From Methanobacterium spitsbergense (GTDB lineage Archaea; Methanobacteriota; Methanobacteria; Methanobacteriales; Methanobacteriaceae), in NCBI RefSeq assembly GCF_019931065.1, contig NZ_JAIOUQ010000001.1, positions 31,743 to 95,742 on the forward strand: a DNA stretch of 64,000 nt. The letters are read 5' to 3'. The notes under the pieces were generated by a model. The model had not been told where the DNA came from and made no database searches. It saw only the letters and a program-made list of their open reading frames with translations. Of the stretch, positions 27,360 to 38,014 are shown piece by piece; positions within the stretch are counted from its first letter, which is position 1; each line of letters opens with the position of its first letter. Both the position numbers and the translations under genes were made by a program.

Positions 27360-30300
27360 TTAATCTAGTCCTAATACCTCATATAAACTATTTATACCAT
27401 CTCGTTTAAGACGTGTATAAGAAATAAAGGGTAAAGACATATCTTGAATATATGTAATAGGGATTTCACGAACAGTTACAAATATTGAAAAAACTTGAAA
27501 TTCATTTGATTTCAACCCATAAGCAGATATTAATTTGTGAGTATTTTCATTGAGCCATTTATCCCTCTTAGAATGTTTAGTAATCCAAGAATCACTTTCA
27601 TCTTTTTCCCCAATGAATTTTTCAAGTTCATTTTTAATTTCACGAGGATTACGCCCATAAAAGATGTGTTTGCATTCGATTGAGAAGATATTCTTATTTT
27701 CATTATCAATCACTAATACATCTATGTCTCCCAAGTCTAAATTAGCTTTTAATGCCCTTCTTGGAGCAATTGGTACTTCAGAATAGATATCAAACTCTGT
27801 ATTTTCCTCAAACCATTCTTTTACACTATTAGTAAATTTTTTGCCACGATCATTGATCTGTTTTCCAACAAGTTCTTTCATTTCACGAGGAGTACTCTCA
27901 TTTACTTGGTATTGGCCACTAATAACTAAATTAACTAAATTCCTTTCAGCCTCCTCCACATGACGTGGACCCCAATATATCAAAGGATCATCATCAGGTT
28001 CAGAACATATAATTATAGGCCTTCTCAAGAAAGAAAGAGAGCGATTATATCTCCAAGGCCAAATATCCGTAGTTTCAAATCCATTCGGGGGAACTTCCCA
28101 CTTATTTCTTTGTTTCAATGCAAAAATATCTAATGAATTATTAAATTCTACATCAGTCCACTCAAGTTCAGCTATAATTCTTAACTTTAATTCGGACATT
28201 AAAATTGAAGGAGCAGAAGATTCCTGCTCAAAAGCTATTCTTATTAATATATCATTAAATTGAATCATCTGAGTTAATGTTAATCCAAATTCTACCTTAA
28301 AAGCTTGATCTAATTCTTCCTTCAAACTTTCATCGGGTTTATGTTCCGGTTTATATATAAATTTAAAATTATCCAAATTAGTTTCTACATTCTCTAATGT
28401 TTTAGATCTCATAAAGGGATCCCATGTATCTGACATTCCCTTCCTATTCACCCCTACACGTCCAGATCTTAGAATTTTTAGATCAATATCATATAAATCA
28501 AAATAAATATCATCGCTTAACATAGCCCAATTGATAATATGATAAGTTATTGCAAGTATATTATCTAATGCTTCCATAGTTATTTCATGAACTCCATTTG
28601 GAGGTTCAGCTGCAATGATTTCTATAAGTGCTCTTGTAGTTAAAGCAGTTCTTTCTACTTCCATTACTTCTATAATATCTTTTTCAACTTTTGATGGGAT
28701 ATCCAAATAACATCCTAATACTGGTGCTGTTTTTAATGATTCATTAGCCCTTATATTACAAATTGCCTCATTATTACCAACTAATTTCTCTAAAACTGAT
28801 TTCCAGTTGAATTCAGAAAGTGTCGTTTTTAAATTTTCATAATATACATCTACTATATTACCACAAAGCTCTACTTTGGCCTCTTTATCTAGAATTTCTC
28901 CTAATGGGGGAGTTTTATCTCCCAAATTATCTACAAGCCCATCTAAATTCTTTTCAATATCATGTTCTTGGAGTTTACGCAATTCAGGAATGTATTGTGG
29001 GTTTAAAGATATATTATTTGTTGCATTTATTAATAAGAAATGTTTTTTCATTCCAAGAGGTGCATGTATATCTAAAATATGTTGCCTCTCCAAATCATTT
29101 AAATTATTTGTTAATCCATGATTTTCTAATAATATTCCAAACGCCTTTAAAATCCCATCAATAATTAACCTATCAGCCGTATTATCTGTTTGATTCATTA
29201 TAAAAAAGATTCCTTCTGGAATTTTATATTGAATAGTTTGATCATTAACCTCAAATTCTAAATTTGGAGTTTCAGTCGATTCTTCAAAATCACCAAACAT
29301 CCAATTTTCAGGATCTTCTAAATCAATAATTATACGAATGGGATTAAAACCTAACGGTTCCAGATGAAGTTTAAGGTTAGGTGTTAATTGCCATAACCAA
29401 TAGCTAATTGATGATGTTACATCCCAACTCAAACTTCTTAATTCTGGTTTTTCATATATTTCATCTATAATCCCTACCCATATGGGTTGATGATAACCCT
29501 CTATCAACCTTTCATGGGTTATTTCGTAATAGTATATTGGTATATTTTCATCTAAACGGTTGACTTTTGCATTTGGATTATCAAAGTGTACTGCAGAGTG
29601 AGTATCCCAAAGATTTGCTACTTTAATACGTAATGATTTACCAAGCTCAGGTATTGATATAGATATTGAACTTGGCTCGAAATCATCTGAAATATAAAAG
29701 CTATGATTGTTATTTACATAAAACACATATTTATCTAAGAATGAAGCGAATACCGAATTATTGATTGAATCCTGTACTTTTGCATACTTCCAAAGAGTTA
29801 AATTATCACATTCTCTAGTTTTTGCTGCCACACCTAATTCTTCATAAGTCATAAGTATAGTCTGTGAATATTCGGGTAACTCATTTATACAAATAGTTCC
29901 ATAACGACCAATTTGCCCATAAATAACAAGTACAAGTACTTCATTACAATCAGACACATTTCCTTTTAGCCAATTGACCATGAACTCACATCTTTCACTA
30001 GCTAATTTGGAATAATCTGATGAATCCCAAGTCCCAAAGGGTTCATTTATGTCATAATCAGTTAAATCATCAGTTATTAGTAAAACATAAGCCAATTTAT
30101 CATTATCTATTTTAAAAACATCTTCATCAAATGGTAAACTCTCCTCCAAAGAAGGAATATCTAAATCTATTTTTTGAAAAGACATCCACCTTAAATATTC
30201 ATTTACATCAAACCATATTTTTGATTTTAAATTCTCTAATAAAAAATCTGTAACTCCAAATTGTTGAGATGTTATCAATATAAAATGTCTTAGTGTACCT

Positions 30301-31034
30301 GCTATGGTTCCGGGATTGGCAATGACAATATCATTAGATATTTTAATTAACGGAGTTTTAAATAGAGGATTCTTTGATATATCTTCATTGTTAAAATTTT
30401 GATGTCCAAATGGTAGAATGAAAGGGATAAACATGTGATAATCAATATCTTCAATTTCTTCTATTTTCTCTTTAGTAAATATAGTAGTTTTAGATAATTC
30501 ATGTAATCCTTCACTTGCTGGAACTTTTATATCTTTTCGCCACCTATCAGGGCTACTCATATAACGATATTGTCCATTTCTATTGGCTAATTCATTACTC
30601 AAAGATAATAAACTAATAGCTCCAAAATAAATAAATGCATGAAATTTTTCTGGAAATTCATCTTTTAATAAAAATATTACGTTTAAAAGATTTTGTACAC
30701 AAAGAGGTTCAGTATGAGATAAACCAGAATACACAGTATAATTACTCTGGCCAAACATTATGTTATCAGTAAATAGGCCTTCAGGTGGGTCTTCTAGTAT
30801 CCCTATGCCACCATTAGAATGTAGATAAGTATTAAGATTTAAACTAAAATCAATAGGGTCTATACTTTCATTTCTAAAATTTTTTGTTTTACAAGCTATT
30901 CTCGAAGCAGTTTCAAGACGAAGTATTTGAGAATGATTTTCTTGACAAAGTTGTAGTCCCCCCAATGTTGAAACCAATTCTAATGGATCATATTTTTCAA
31001 AATATTTTTCTAATAGTTCTAAAGGCGTATGCAT
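27360..31034 (-). CDS. giant protein with C-terminal nuclease domain, unknown system core
   Basis: About 1224 residues, the largest protein of the window. The C-terminal 170 residues hold a PD-(D/E)xK nuclease: NLDLGDIDVLVIDN (Asp) and FSIECKHIF (Glu-x-Lys), followed by a helix (NPREIKNELEKFIGEKD), resembling restriction-type or Holliday-junction-like nucleases. The rest is acidic, mixed alpha/beta and unfamiliar, with no Walker motif visible. The start is ATG 31034 (GGAG 7 nt upstream). It heads the operon with zinc ribbon, second nuclease-like, EVE-like and RelA/SpoT proteins. I know no described system with this composition. Confidence 0.6.
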   Translation of the reverse strand: MHTPLELLEKYFEKYDPLELVSTLGGLQLCQENHSQILRLETASRIACKTKNFRNESIDPIDFSLNLNTYLHSNGGIGILEDPPEGLFTDNIMFGQSNYTVYSGLSHTEPLCVQNLLNVIFLLKDEFPEKFHAFIYFGAISLLSLSNELANRNGQYRYMSSPDRWRKDIKVPASEGLHELSKTTIFTKEKIEEIEDIDYHMFIPFILPFGHQNFNNEDISKNPLFKTPLIKISNDIVIANPGTIAGTLRHFILITSQQFGVTDFLLENLKSKIWFDVNEYLRWMSFQKIDLDIPSLEESLPFDEDVFKIDNDKLAYVLLITDDLTDYDINEPFGTWDSSDYSKLASERCEFMVNWLKGNVSDCNEVLVLVIYGQIGRYGTICINELPEYSQTILMTYEELGVAAKTRECDNLTLWKYAKVQDSINNSVFASFLDKYVFYVNNNHSFYISDDFEPSSISISIPELGKSLRIKVANLWDTHSAVHFDNPNAKVNRLDENIPIYYYEITHERLIEGYHQPIWVGIIDEIYEKPELRSLSWDVTSSISYWLWQLTPNLKLHLEPLGFNPIRIIIDLEDPENWMFGDFEESTETPNLEFEVNDQTIQYKIPEGIFFIMNQTDNTADRLIIDGILKAFGILLENHGLTNNLNDLERQHILDIHAPLGMKKHFLLINATNNISLNPQYIPELRKLQEHDIEKNLDGLVDNLGDKTPPLGEILDKEAKVELCGNIVDVYYENLKTTLSEFNWKSVLEKLVGNNEAICNIRANESLKTAPVLGCYLDIPSKVEKDIIEVMEVERTALTTRALIEIIAAEPPNGVHEITMEALDNILAITYHIINWAMLSDDIYFDLYDIDLKILRSGRVGVNRKGMSDTWDPFMRSKTLENVETNLDNFKFIYKPEHKPDESLKEELDQAFKVEFGLTLTQMIQFNDILIRIAFEQESSAPSILMSELKLRIIAELEWTDVEFNNSLDIFALKQRNKWEVPPNGFETTDIWPWRYNRSLSFLRRPIIICSEPDDDPLIYWGPRHVEEAERNLVNLVISGQYQVNESTPREMKELVGKQINDRGKKFTNSVKEWFEENTEFDIYSEVPIAPRRALKANLDLGDIDVLVIDNENKNIFSIECKHIFYGRNPREIKNELEKFIGEKDESDSWITKHSKRDKWLNENTHKLISAYGLKSNEFQVFSIFVTVREIPITYIQDMSLPFISYTRLKRDGINSLYEVLGLD

Positions 31035-31040
31035 ATTCAT

Positions 31041-31643
31041 TCTCCATCATAACATTTTTAATTTTATTATACACTTTTTCAAGATCATAAACATTCCTAT
31101 TGAGTATTTTTACCATATAATTCGTTACCATAGCAAAATCCATCATATGAAGTTAAATTGAATATTTTAGGATGTTATTCAAGATTATTAGTATTTGATA
31201 ATAAAAATATTTCTATTTGATCTATTAGATAATACGGAATATCTTATTTTTTTATGATATAATAAACAATATTTCAATGAAATATTAACATACTTTCAAT
31301 TTGATCGTTTTTTGACTTTGACGAACATAAAACCATAAACAATCAGGATATTACCTTTTTTATGTAAATTAACATTTTGAAAAGAATAAGTTTGTAGAAA
31401 AATTTATTATCATAAGAAATAAACTACCCTTGATAAATGAATAAAAACGTGATTTTAGTATATCTTTCACAAAACACCAGAAGGTCAAAAAGGCTATTAC
31501 TAAATATTTAAAAATAAATGGTTGAATGTAAAACTGGCAGTAATATTTGTTCTGGAATGATTTTAGGAGAGGAATAATTGAGAATTATTTGAAAATGTGA
31601 ATTTGGAGTTGTAATCAATGAATTTAGACAGCAAAAAATTGAG
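31041..31643. other. AT-rich divergent intergenic region
   Basis: About 600 bp between the divergent nuclease operon and the membrane repeat protein. No gene, repeat or structured element is visible; promoters for both sides must lie here. Confidence 0.4.
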
Positions 31644-34607
31644 ATGATTTTTTTGAATTTTACAGAAAAATTTAGCTTCATGGATAAAAAGTATGTAATA
31701 TCTTTAACATTAGTTATAATATCCGTTAATTTGATTTTAGATCTATTTTTATACGTATTCTTTAAAATACCAACAAAATTTAGTTCTATCATAATTCTTA
31801 TAATATTAGCTTTCTGTTTAAGCATTTTAGCTAATTATGGCTCTTTTCTATTAATTAGTAATTTTGACAGAGCTACTAAATTTTATAAAAGCAAATTTTT
31901 TCATATTTTTGTTCTTCTAACGCCAATATATCTTACTATAGTGTTTATTTCATATGGTATTAATATTAATGATGTTGATTCTGCTCGATATATGATTAGT
32001 TCCATAATTCAAAGTGAAGCAGCTATCATAGCTATTGTAATATCTTTGAGTCTAGTTGCTATTCAATTAGCTTCTTCATCGTATTCTGTAAGAATAATTG
32101 ATATATTTAAAGAGTCAAAAAGCCTTTGGATATTAATTTTTTCATATATTATTGCGATAATTTATGGTTTAATAATTTTAGGTTTAATTAATAGAAATAA
32201 TATCCAATATTATGAAGATCAAATAATAATAATTTATTATTTGGCTATTTTTGCATTCGGGGCTTTAATTCCATATATTATAGAAGTTATAGATTTGTTA
32301 CAACCATCTACAGTTATTAAGAAATTATCATCCCATATAAATGATAAAAATATAATTGAAGCTATTAGAACTGAATCAGAAACGGAAGATATTGAATTTT
32401 ATCCTGAGTTTAGTTTCCTAAATTCTTTTGAGGTTAATCAGATTAAACCAATAATTCAATCAGACAAAGAACCCATTCAACCCATTATAGATATTATAAG
32501 AAGTTCAATTATCCTTAATGATGTAAAAACTTTTAAAGATGGACTTATGGCCATACATCGCGTTGATATAATACTAGAAGATAATAAATTAGAAAGTAAA
32601 GATAAAGAAGAAATTTTGAAACTTTTATTGACGTATTTAGGGAGAATAGGGAGATTATTAATTGATAATGGGGATGAAGAAACTCTTTATGATTTAATTT
32701 TTCATTTACGTTATTATGGAAATAAATCTAAACAAAAAAGTTTTTATCAAGCCCTTATTTTAGTTATTAATACATTAGGAACTCTCGGAAAGATTGCATT
32801 GAATGGAAATCATGAGAATGTAGCTAGTTTTTGTGTGCATTCAATTAATATACTCTTTGATGATATAAAAGATGAAAAATTCAGTCAGAATATACAAAAT
32901 TTATCACTTAATTATTATAAAAATATTGGAAGATATGCTATAAAAAAAGAATTTGATGACACTGCTTTTGCCGTAGCTTATTCACTTCAGAATTTGAGTA
33001 GAACACAAAATAAATTCACGGAGTTAAAAATCGAAATAATTAACTTTCTTGGAGAACTTGGAATTTTTTCAACAGAATCACGTTTAGAATATGCTTCAAT
33101 AACATCTACAAGAAGCCTCTTGGAAATTGCTAAAGATGTTACAATAGACAATAGAAGTGAATTTAGTGAAATTATTTCTTATTTTTTGGAAATAGGTAAT
33201 AGAAGTATCAATGAAAGGTTAAAAATGCCTGCTGCATCATCGGTCATTTCTCTCCAAAATTCTTCTGAATTAGCAATTATTGAAGGTTTTGAATTAGAAG
33301 CCATTAGAATTGGTAAATTTAATGTTAAATTAGCTGAAAAAGCCATAAACAATAAATTTGAAGTTTTATATGATATTCCTAGAATAGTTAAAGAAATCAT
33401 CAAATTTGCTATTATTAATCATTATGATCGTTTAGAAACTATCAATACAGTTCAAAATATTATTGGTTCTTTAGCCAATTATGATGTTAAAGATATAAGA
33501 AAAGGTTTAGAGAACTATAAAAAATATAATAGCATACGTGTAATTAATAAATTAATAAATTCATTAGGTGATTTAGGAGAATTAATTGCATATGATAATC
33601 CTTATTGCCAAACAAGTAGAATTATCGAACATTTTACAGAAATCAATGAATTAGGATCAAAACTGGAAATCAGTCATTCAGTAGTATCAAATCTAAGCAA
33701 AATAGGTAAAATAGCAAGTGAAAAAAATGCGAAAGAAAATGTTGTTAGAATTATAGATTCTATTATTGTAATCATTAATGAAAGTATTAACAACAAGTCA
33801 AATATAGGAATGTATGACTTACAAAATGTCACAATAATAGCAAAAAATGCTATGAAAAGTGAATTTGAAAATTATAACGGATCAAACAAAGGATATGTAA
33901 AAATTTATGAAAATGTAATAGAATCTTTGATCGACTTTAGTAAAGAGATGATTAATGAGAAAAATAATAATATATTTCTATTTGGATTTTCACTAGGTGA
34001 TATTGGGAAAAATGCTGCTCAATATAGAAATCTGGAAGTATTAAGAATTATATTAGATTCAATACAATTTATTGGAAAAAATAGTGCAGAATTAGGCTTA
34101 TTTAATGGGGTTAATAGTGCTTCCTATTCTTTTGCAATAATAGGTAAAGAAGCAACGGATCAAGGATTTGAAAAAATTTCTGAGGAATGTATTAATTTCT
34201 TTAGAGAGAATACAAAAACGATTGTTGACACGGAAAACTATTTAGCTTTGAAATGGGCTGTTAATTCTTTGGGAGAAATAGGAAAAATAAGTACCAAGAA
34301 GAAATTTATAGAATTATCTAATATGTGCATTGAATATTCCGGACAATTAGGCAAATATTTAATTGGAAAAATAATTTGTAATAATAACATTAATAAGGAA
34401 TCTATTGAAGAAATGCATAATTTATTTAATTTATTGGACTTTATGATTGTAATATCTAAACAAGCATATCAAAGCTCTGATTTAGAAACAGCATCCAAAA
34501 TTGATATAGCTTTAAGTGAATTGGCTGAATATTCCAATGCTAATAGTTTAAACATATTAGAAAAACGTATTCAGAAATATGTTCAAGAGTTTAGAGGTAT
34601 AAAATAA
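31644..34607 (+). CDS. membrane protein with long alpha-helical repeat domain
   Basis: 987 residues. The N-terminal 210 residues contain about five membrane helices including SEAAIIAIVISLSLVAIQLA, resembling the membrane part of DUF2254-like proteins. The remaining 770 residues are tandem helical repeats of about 40 residues with recurring LGxxGxxA-type turns (LGTLGKIAL, LGELGIFS, LGDLGELIAY, LGEIGKIS), a HEAT-like solenoid facing the cytoplasm. Such scaffolds usually bind protein or nucleic acid partners. The start is uncertain: ATG 31644 or ATG 31680, and the frame is open further upstream. Function unknown; it sits in the accessory region. Confidence 0.65.
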   Translation: MIFLNFTEKFSFMDKKYVISLTLVIISVNLILDLFLYVFFKIPTKFSSIIILIILAFCLSILANYGSFLLISNFDRATKFYKSKFFHIFVLLTPIYLTIVFISYGININDVDSARYMISSIIQSEAAIIAIVISLSLVAIQLASSSYSVRIIDIFKESKSLWILIFSYIIAIIYGLIILGLINRNNIQYYEDQIIIIYYLAIFAFGALIPYIIEVIDLLQPSTVIKKLSSHINDKNIIEAIRTESETEDIEFYPEFSFLNSFEVNQIKPIIQSDKEPIQPIIDIIRSSIILNDVKTFKDGLMAIHRVDIILEDNKLESKDKEEILKLLLTYLGRIGRLLIDNGDEETLYDLIFHLRYYGNKSKQKSFYQALILVINTLGTLGKIALNGNHENVASFCVHSINILFDDIKDEKFSQNIQNLSLNYYKNIGRYAIKKEFDDTAFAVAYSLQNLSRTQNKFTELKIEIINFLGELGIFSTESRLEYASITSTRSLLEIAKDVTIDNRSEFSEIISYFLEIGNRSINERLKMPAASSVISLQNSSELAIIEGFELEAIRIGKFNVKLAEKAINNKFEVLYDIPRIVKEIIKFAIINHYDRLETINTVQNIIGSLANYDVKDIRKGLENYKKYNSIRVINKLINSLGDLGELIAYDNPYCQTSRIIEHFTEINELGSKLEISHSVVSNLSKIGKIASEKNAKENVVRIIDSIIVIINESINNKSNIGMYDLQNVTIIAKNAMKSEFENYNGSNKGYVKIYENVIESLIDFSKEMINEKNNNIFLFGFSLGDIGKNAAQYRNLEVLRIILDSIQFIGKNSAELGLFNGVNSASYSFAIIGKEATDQGFEKISEECINFFRENTKTIVDTENYLALKWAVNSLGEIGKISTKKKFIELSNMCIEYSGQLGKYLIGKIICNNNINKESIEEMHNLFNLLDFMIVISKQAYQSSDLETASKIDIALSELAEYSNANSLNILEKRIQKYVQEFRGIK

Positions 34608-34869
34608 ATTAATGTTCAAAAAAGTATTCAAGTTATACAATAAATTCCCTATTCACGTTCAAACAGTATATAATGAACACTCGTATTACCTACAATAACT
34701 TGAAGCGACCTACAATTTTCTTGAGTTAAAATATGTCTAATTTAATCTCCATCATCCAGTTTAAACAGCAAACAAATGATAGATGGTTTATGACTTGTAC
34801 GGTTTGAAACCAGAGGAAAATTAAAATTAATTAAAACAAGTACAAATAGAATGATCAAGGAGTGATAAT

Positions 34870-35670
34870 GTGCCTAAAGATTTTTTAGAATCGTTTCCAT
34901 TATATAAAAAATTTTATTATGATTTTATAAATCAATCATTAGGGCTTGTACCTAAACCTCCAATAAAAATGTATTGCGATATTTGCAAATCTAATCAAAC
35001 ATTCAATAATACTATGGATTATTTTAAATTATATAAACGGCCTGAAGATTACCGAGCCAATGGTGAAGTTATAGGTCTTGAATATATTTGTATGAGTTGT
35101 AAAAAATTTAAAAGATATTTTTTCATAGAAATTAGTGAAGATTTGAATTGGATTAGGAAAATTGGACAAGTACCTCCATGGGATATTTCAGTAGATAAAG
35201 AAATAGGAGATTTATTAGGTAAGGAACGTTTAGAAATTTATCAAAAAGGTTTAATTAATGAGTCTCAAAGTTATGGGATAGGTGCATTTGCTTATTATCG
35301 CCGAATTGTTGAAGGAGTAATTGACGAACTTTTAAAAGAGATTTCTGTAATGATTGATGAAAAAAACCTTGTAGAATATAACGAGGCTTTAAAAAAGCTT
35401 AAAGATTCACATAATGGTGAAGAAAAAATCAAAGCGGTCTATGATTTACTTCCTTTAAGACTTATTCCTAATGGTAATAATCCATTGAAGATATTATATA
35501 AAGTATTGAGTGAAGGAATACATTCTGATTCAGACGAAGAATGTCTAGAAAATGCTCAAACAATACGTCACATCCTCATATTTTTGATCACTGAAGTAAA
35601 AAATCATCAAATAGGTGCTAAGCAGTTTACAGCAGGACTTAAAAGATTAGGAGAAAAAAATAAAGATTAA
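34870..35670 (+). CDS. zinc-ribbon plus HEPN/DUF4145-like protein
   Basis: A 266-residue protein starting at GTG 34870 behind GGAGTGAT. Residues 38-86 hold a zinc ribbon (MYCDICKSN and YICMSCKKF). The C-terminal half (ALKKLK..., LKILYKVLSEGIHSDSDEEC, IRHILIFLITEV) resembles DUF4145/HEPN-type domains common in restriction and defence loci. The usual R-x4-H motif is not clear, so ribonuclease activity is uncertain. No operon partner on the same strand. Confidence 0.6.
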   Translation: MPKDFLESFPLYKKFYYDFINQSLGLVPKPPIKMYCDICKSNQTFNNTMDYFKLYKRPEDYRANGEVIGLEYICMSCKKFKRYFFIEISEDLNWIRKIGQVPPWDISVDKEIGDLLGKERLEIYQKGLINESQSYGIGAFAYYRRIVEGVIDELLKEISVMIDEKNLVEYNEALKKLKDSHNGEEKIKAVYDLLPLRLIPNGNNPLKILYKVLSEGIHSDSDEECLENAQTIRHILIFLITEVKNHQIGAKQFTAGLKRLGEKNKD

Positions 35671-35763
35671 AAAGTTTTTTTCTTTAAAATAAAACAGTAT
35701 TTCAGTCTATTAAAACAATGCGAGATACAATTAGGAGTGGAAAACTTAAATAATTAAATATTT

Positions 35764-36324
35764 TTAACCTCCACCTATTAAAATTGCAATAATAATCTGG
35801 GTTATTGTTGGTATCGTCCAATTAGCATTTTTCCTTAACCAATTAGAAATTTTTTGTATATTTGTTTTATTAATGTTTTCTTTAGTTAGTTCACTCTGCA
35901 ATCTGGTTACCATTTCTTTTACTTCATCGGTATTTTGAGGATTTTTATTTTCTATTTGAGAATATATCTCATTAAAACTATCCTGAATATTTATTGAGAT
36001 ATCATGAGAGTTTATGAATACTCCAGAACTATTACTCACTATATTCTGTGTAAATGAAACAGGAGATTGGTTTATTAATTCGTTTTCATTTTCGACTAAA
36101 TCTTTCCCATAAGTCGTTATTCGAGCTGCAAGAAAATATACATGACTTGCTGTTATAATTTCTAATAAACCTTTATCTTTTAAATTTATCACATCAGAAT
36201 CTAGTTCATTAAAATCAATATGTAACTTCTCTTGCAGTTCTTCTCTATCTATATATTGGCGAAAATTTTCTCTATCTTTTTCATATAAAATTTCTAAAAT
36301 TTTTTTTCTAATTTCTTTTCCCAT
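35764..36324 (-). CDS. winged-helix protein with C-terminal membrane helix
   Basis: 186 residues. Residues 1-75 look like a winged helix (IRKKILEILYEKDRENFR ... LKDKGLLEIITA); then a polar middle and a hydrophobic C-terminal tail (TIPTITQIIIAILIGGG) that could insert in the membrane. Tail-anchored winged-helix proteins occur as small components of phage-defence loci, but I cannot name the family. It is single and convergent with the 34870 gene. Confidence 0.55.
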   Translation of the reverse strand: MGKEIRKKILEILYEKDRENFRQYIDREELQEKLHIDFNELDSDVINLKDKGLLEIITASHVYFLAARITTYGKDLVENENELINQSPVSFTQNIVSNSSGVFINSHDISINIQDSFNEIYSQIENKNPQNTDEVKEMVTRLQSELTKENINKTNIQKISNWLRKNANWTIPTITQIIIAILIGGG

Positions 36325-36530
36325 TTAAACCCATCCAATAAATGTTATAATTATTGATTGTTCTAGATGGTTATATGTATGGTTAGGTATTTACACTTGC
36401 ATATTATGAACTGGTTTTTGGTGATAATAGTCACTAAATCTTTATAAAAAGAATATAAAACGGTGAAAATCTATTAATATACTGTTTATTTAAAGAAAAT
36501 GAATTATTTAATTATATATGGTGATATATA

Positions 36531-36738
36531 AAGACTGAACTACCAATAGCTCCAACAAAAAGAATAATAAAAAATGCCAGTGCAAAAAGAGTAAGTGAAA
36601 TGCAGAAGAAGCTTTATCAAGGTTTTAGAACAATTTGGACAATATATCTCCCTACAAGCAGTTAAACTTGCAAAACATGCCGGAAGAGTGACTGTTAACG
36701 CATCAGATATTGAACTAACTGTTAAAGCACTAGACTAA
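36531..36738 (+). pseudogene. dead archaeal histone gene
   Basis: The frames read TELPIAPTKRIIKNASAKRV, then AEEALS, then VLEQFGQYIS...KHAGRVTVNASDIELTVKALD, a complete histone fold split across frames. Two single-base deletions break it (near 36600 and near 36620) and the start codon position, five nt after GGTGAT, is AAG rather than ATG. The intact relative is at 6527-6739, whose Shine-Dalgarno and first codons align base for base. It must once have been functional; three independent lesions show prolonged decay. Confidence 0.88.
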
Positions 36739-36803
36739 TAATCCTCATTAAATTTTTCTATTAATTATTTACCATAACATTTCTAAGAAGTCCCTCAATA
36801 AAA

Positions 36804-37718
36804 TTAAGAATTTAAGTTATAGGATTGCTTAATGAGTGTCATTAAATAGTCCAAATCATCTTCAGGTGTTATAGAAATCTCATAGTCCCCATTTCCATGA
36901 TGGCCTGTGTTTGAAACGTCTCTTGCTAAATTTTTTGGATCATCTAACGTTCCTTTTCTTAAATTGAGAAATAATTTGATAGTATTTTTAGTAAATTCAA
37001 TATCAACAAAATTTTTGCTAGATTTAAAAGCAATATAAATTTTCAAAGGTTTAATTTCAACATTATCACCTAAATCTAAAATTCTTTTCTTAATATCTTC
37101 GTACAATTCTTTTATTTCTTCATAAGGAATTTTTAGATGGTCATCTTCTGTATATTTTTTTACAACAGAGCCAACTTCTTTAACAACCTCACTCTTAGAA
37201 CTAACAGTATTTATTGATTCGCTTGTATCAGGAGATTTTAACTGATTAAAAAGTACTGTATTGTTTGTGTATTTACTTATTTCCCATAATTCAATGGGTA
37301 AATCTTTAAATTCAATTGCTTGCTGCTGATATTTGGTAAATTGTGGAGCAATAAATATAACTCTTGATTGTGACCAGTCCACATCGTTTTTCTTCAAAAA
37401 ATTTTCTTTTCTCTCGTTATATTCTAAAATAAAATCAGCTTTGTTATTTAAAAGTAAAGCAAGGTATGCATATCCCTGATCTATAACGCTGAAATTTTTA
37501 TCCCTTTTATATTCAATTATGACAAATGAATTGGTTTCTTCATCAAAAGCTAATGAATCTATCCTCAAATTATTGAGCTGAAATTCAGATTTTACAAAAT
37601 CTAAACCAAAAATAATATTCATATTATGTTCGCTAATATTCTGAATATCTTTTTCTAACTTAAAATCAACTCGATGAACTTTCTTTAATTCTTGCCCATT
37701 TATTGAAAAAAGCACCAT
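36804..37718 (-). CDS. DUF5655-domain protein with N-terminal nuclease-like fold
   Basis: 304 residues. N-terminal [20 protein letters not shown] with a following KRDKN gives a PD-(D/E)xK-like core; then [17 protein letters not shown]. The C-terminal 120 residues ([45 protein letters not shown]) match DUF5655, which typically ends such proteins. The family is annotated elsewhere as a predicted transport protein (COG3586), but the visible motifs fit a nucleic-acid enzyme. Single gene next to the dead histone. Confidence 0.7.
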   Translation of the reverse strand: MVLFSINGQELKKVHRVDFKLEKDIQNISEHNMNIIFGLDFVKSEFQLNNLRIDSLAFDEETNSFVIIEYKRDKNFSVIDQGYAYLALLLNNKADFILEYNERKENFLKKNDVDWSQSRVIFIAPQFTKYQQQAIEFKDLPIELWEISKYTNNTVLFNQLKSPDTSESINTVSSKSEVVKEVGSVVKKYTEDDHLKIPYEEIKELYEDIKKRILDLGDNVEIKPLKIYIAFKSSKNFVDIEFTKNTIKLFLNLRKGTLDDPKNLARDVSNTGHHGNGDYEISITPEDDLDYLMTLIKQSYNLNS

Positions 37719-37977
37719 AAATAATACACCCCTCTCAACCTATTTTTCCCCATAATATTCTATTGTTTACTTAATAAATTAAATATTATATCGTTATATA
37801 TTGGATTATTGGATCAGATATCAAAAATATAATTTAAACAAAATTCGAATGTTTCATTTTATTACAAAACATTGTTCAGTTTACTCATTAAAATAAAAAT
37901 TCTAATAATTTAATTAACGCTCTAATTATAAAATAAAACTTCAGGAGCATATTTTAATTTTATTATTTATTTATGAC

Positions 37978-38001
37978 TTCGTCATACTGTCCTATGACGA
38001 A
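37978..38001. repeat. 9-6-9 palindrome, site 3
   Basis: TTCGTCATA, spacer CTGTCC, TATGACGAA. Arms are identical to site 1 at 12097-12120 although 26 kb away; only the spacer differs. A further half-site TATGAC directly precedes it, so half-sites occur three times in a row. This argues for a conserved protein-binding site shared across the island. Confidence 0.75.
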
Positions 38002-38014
38002 ATAAATTTTGTCT

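Noticed and set aside
28820..29164. Plus-strand frames opposite the giant nuclease-tailed gene
   Set aside because: They are antisense to a long, well-behaved frame and have no start signals.
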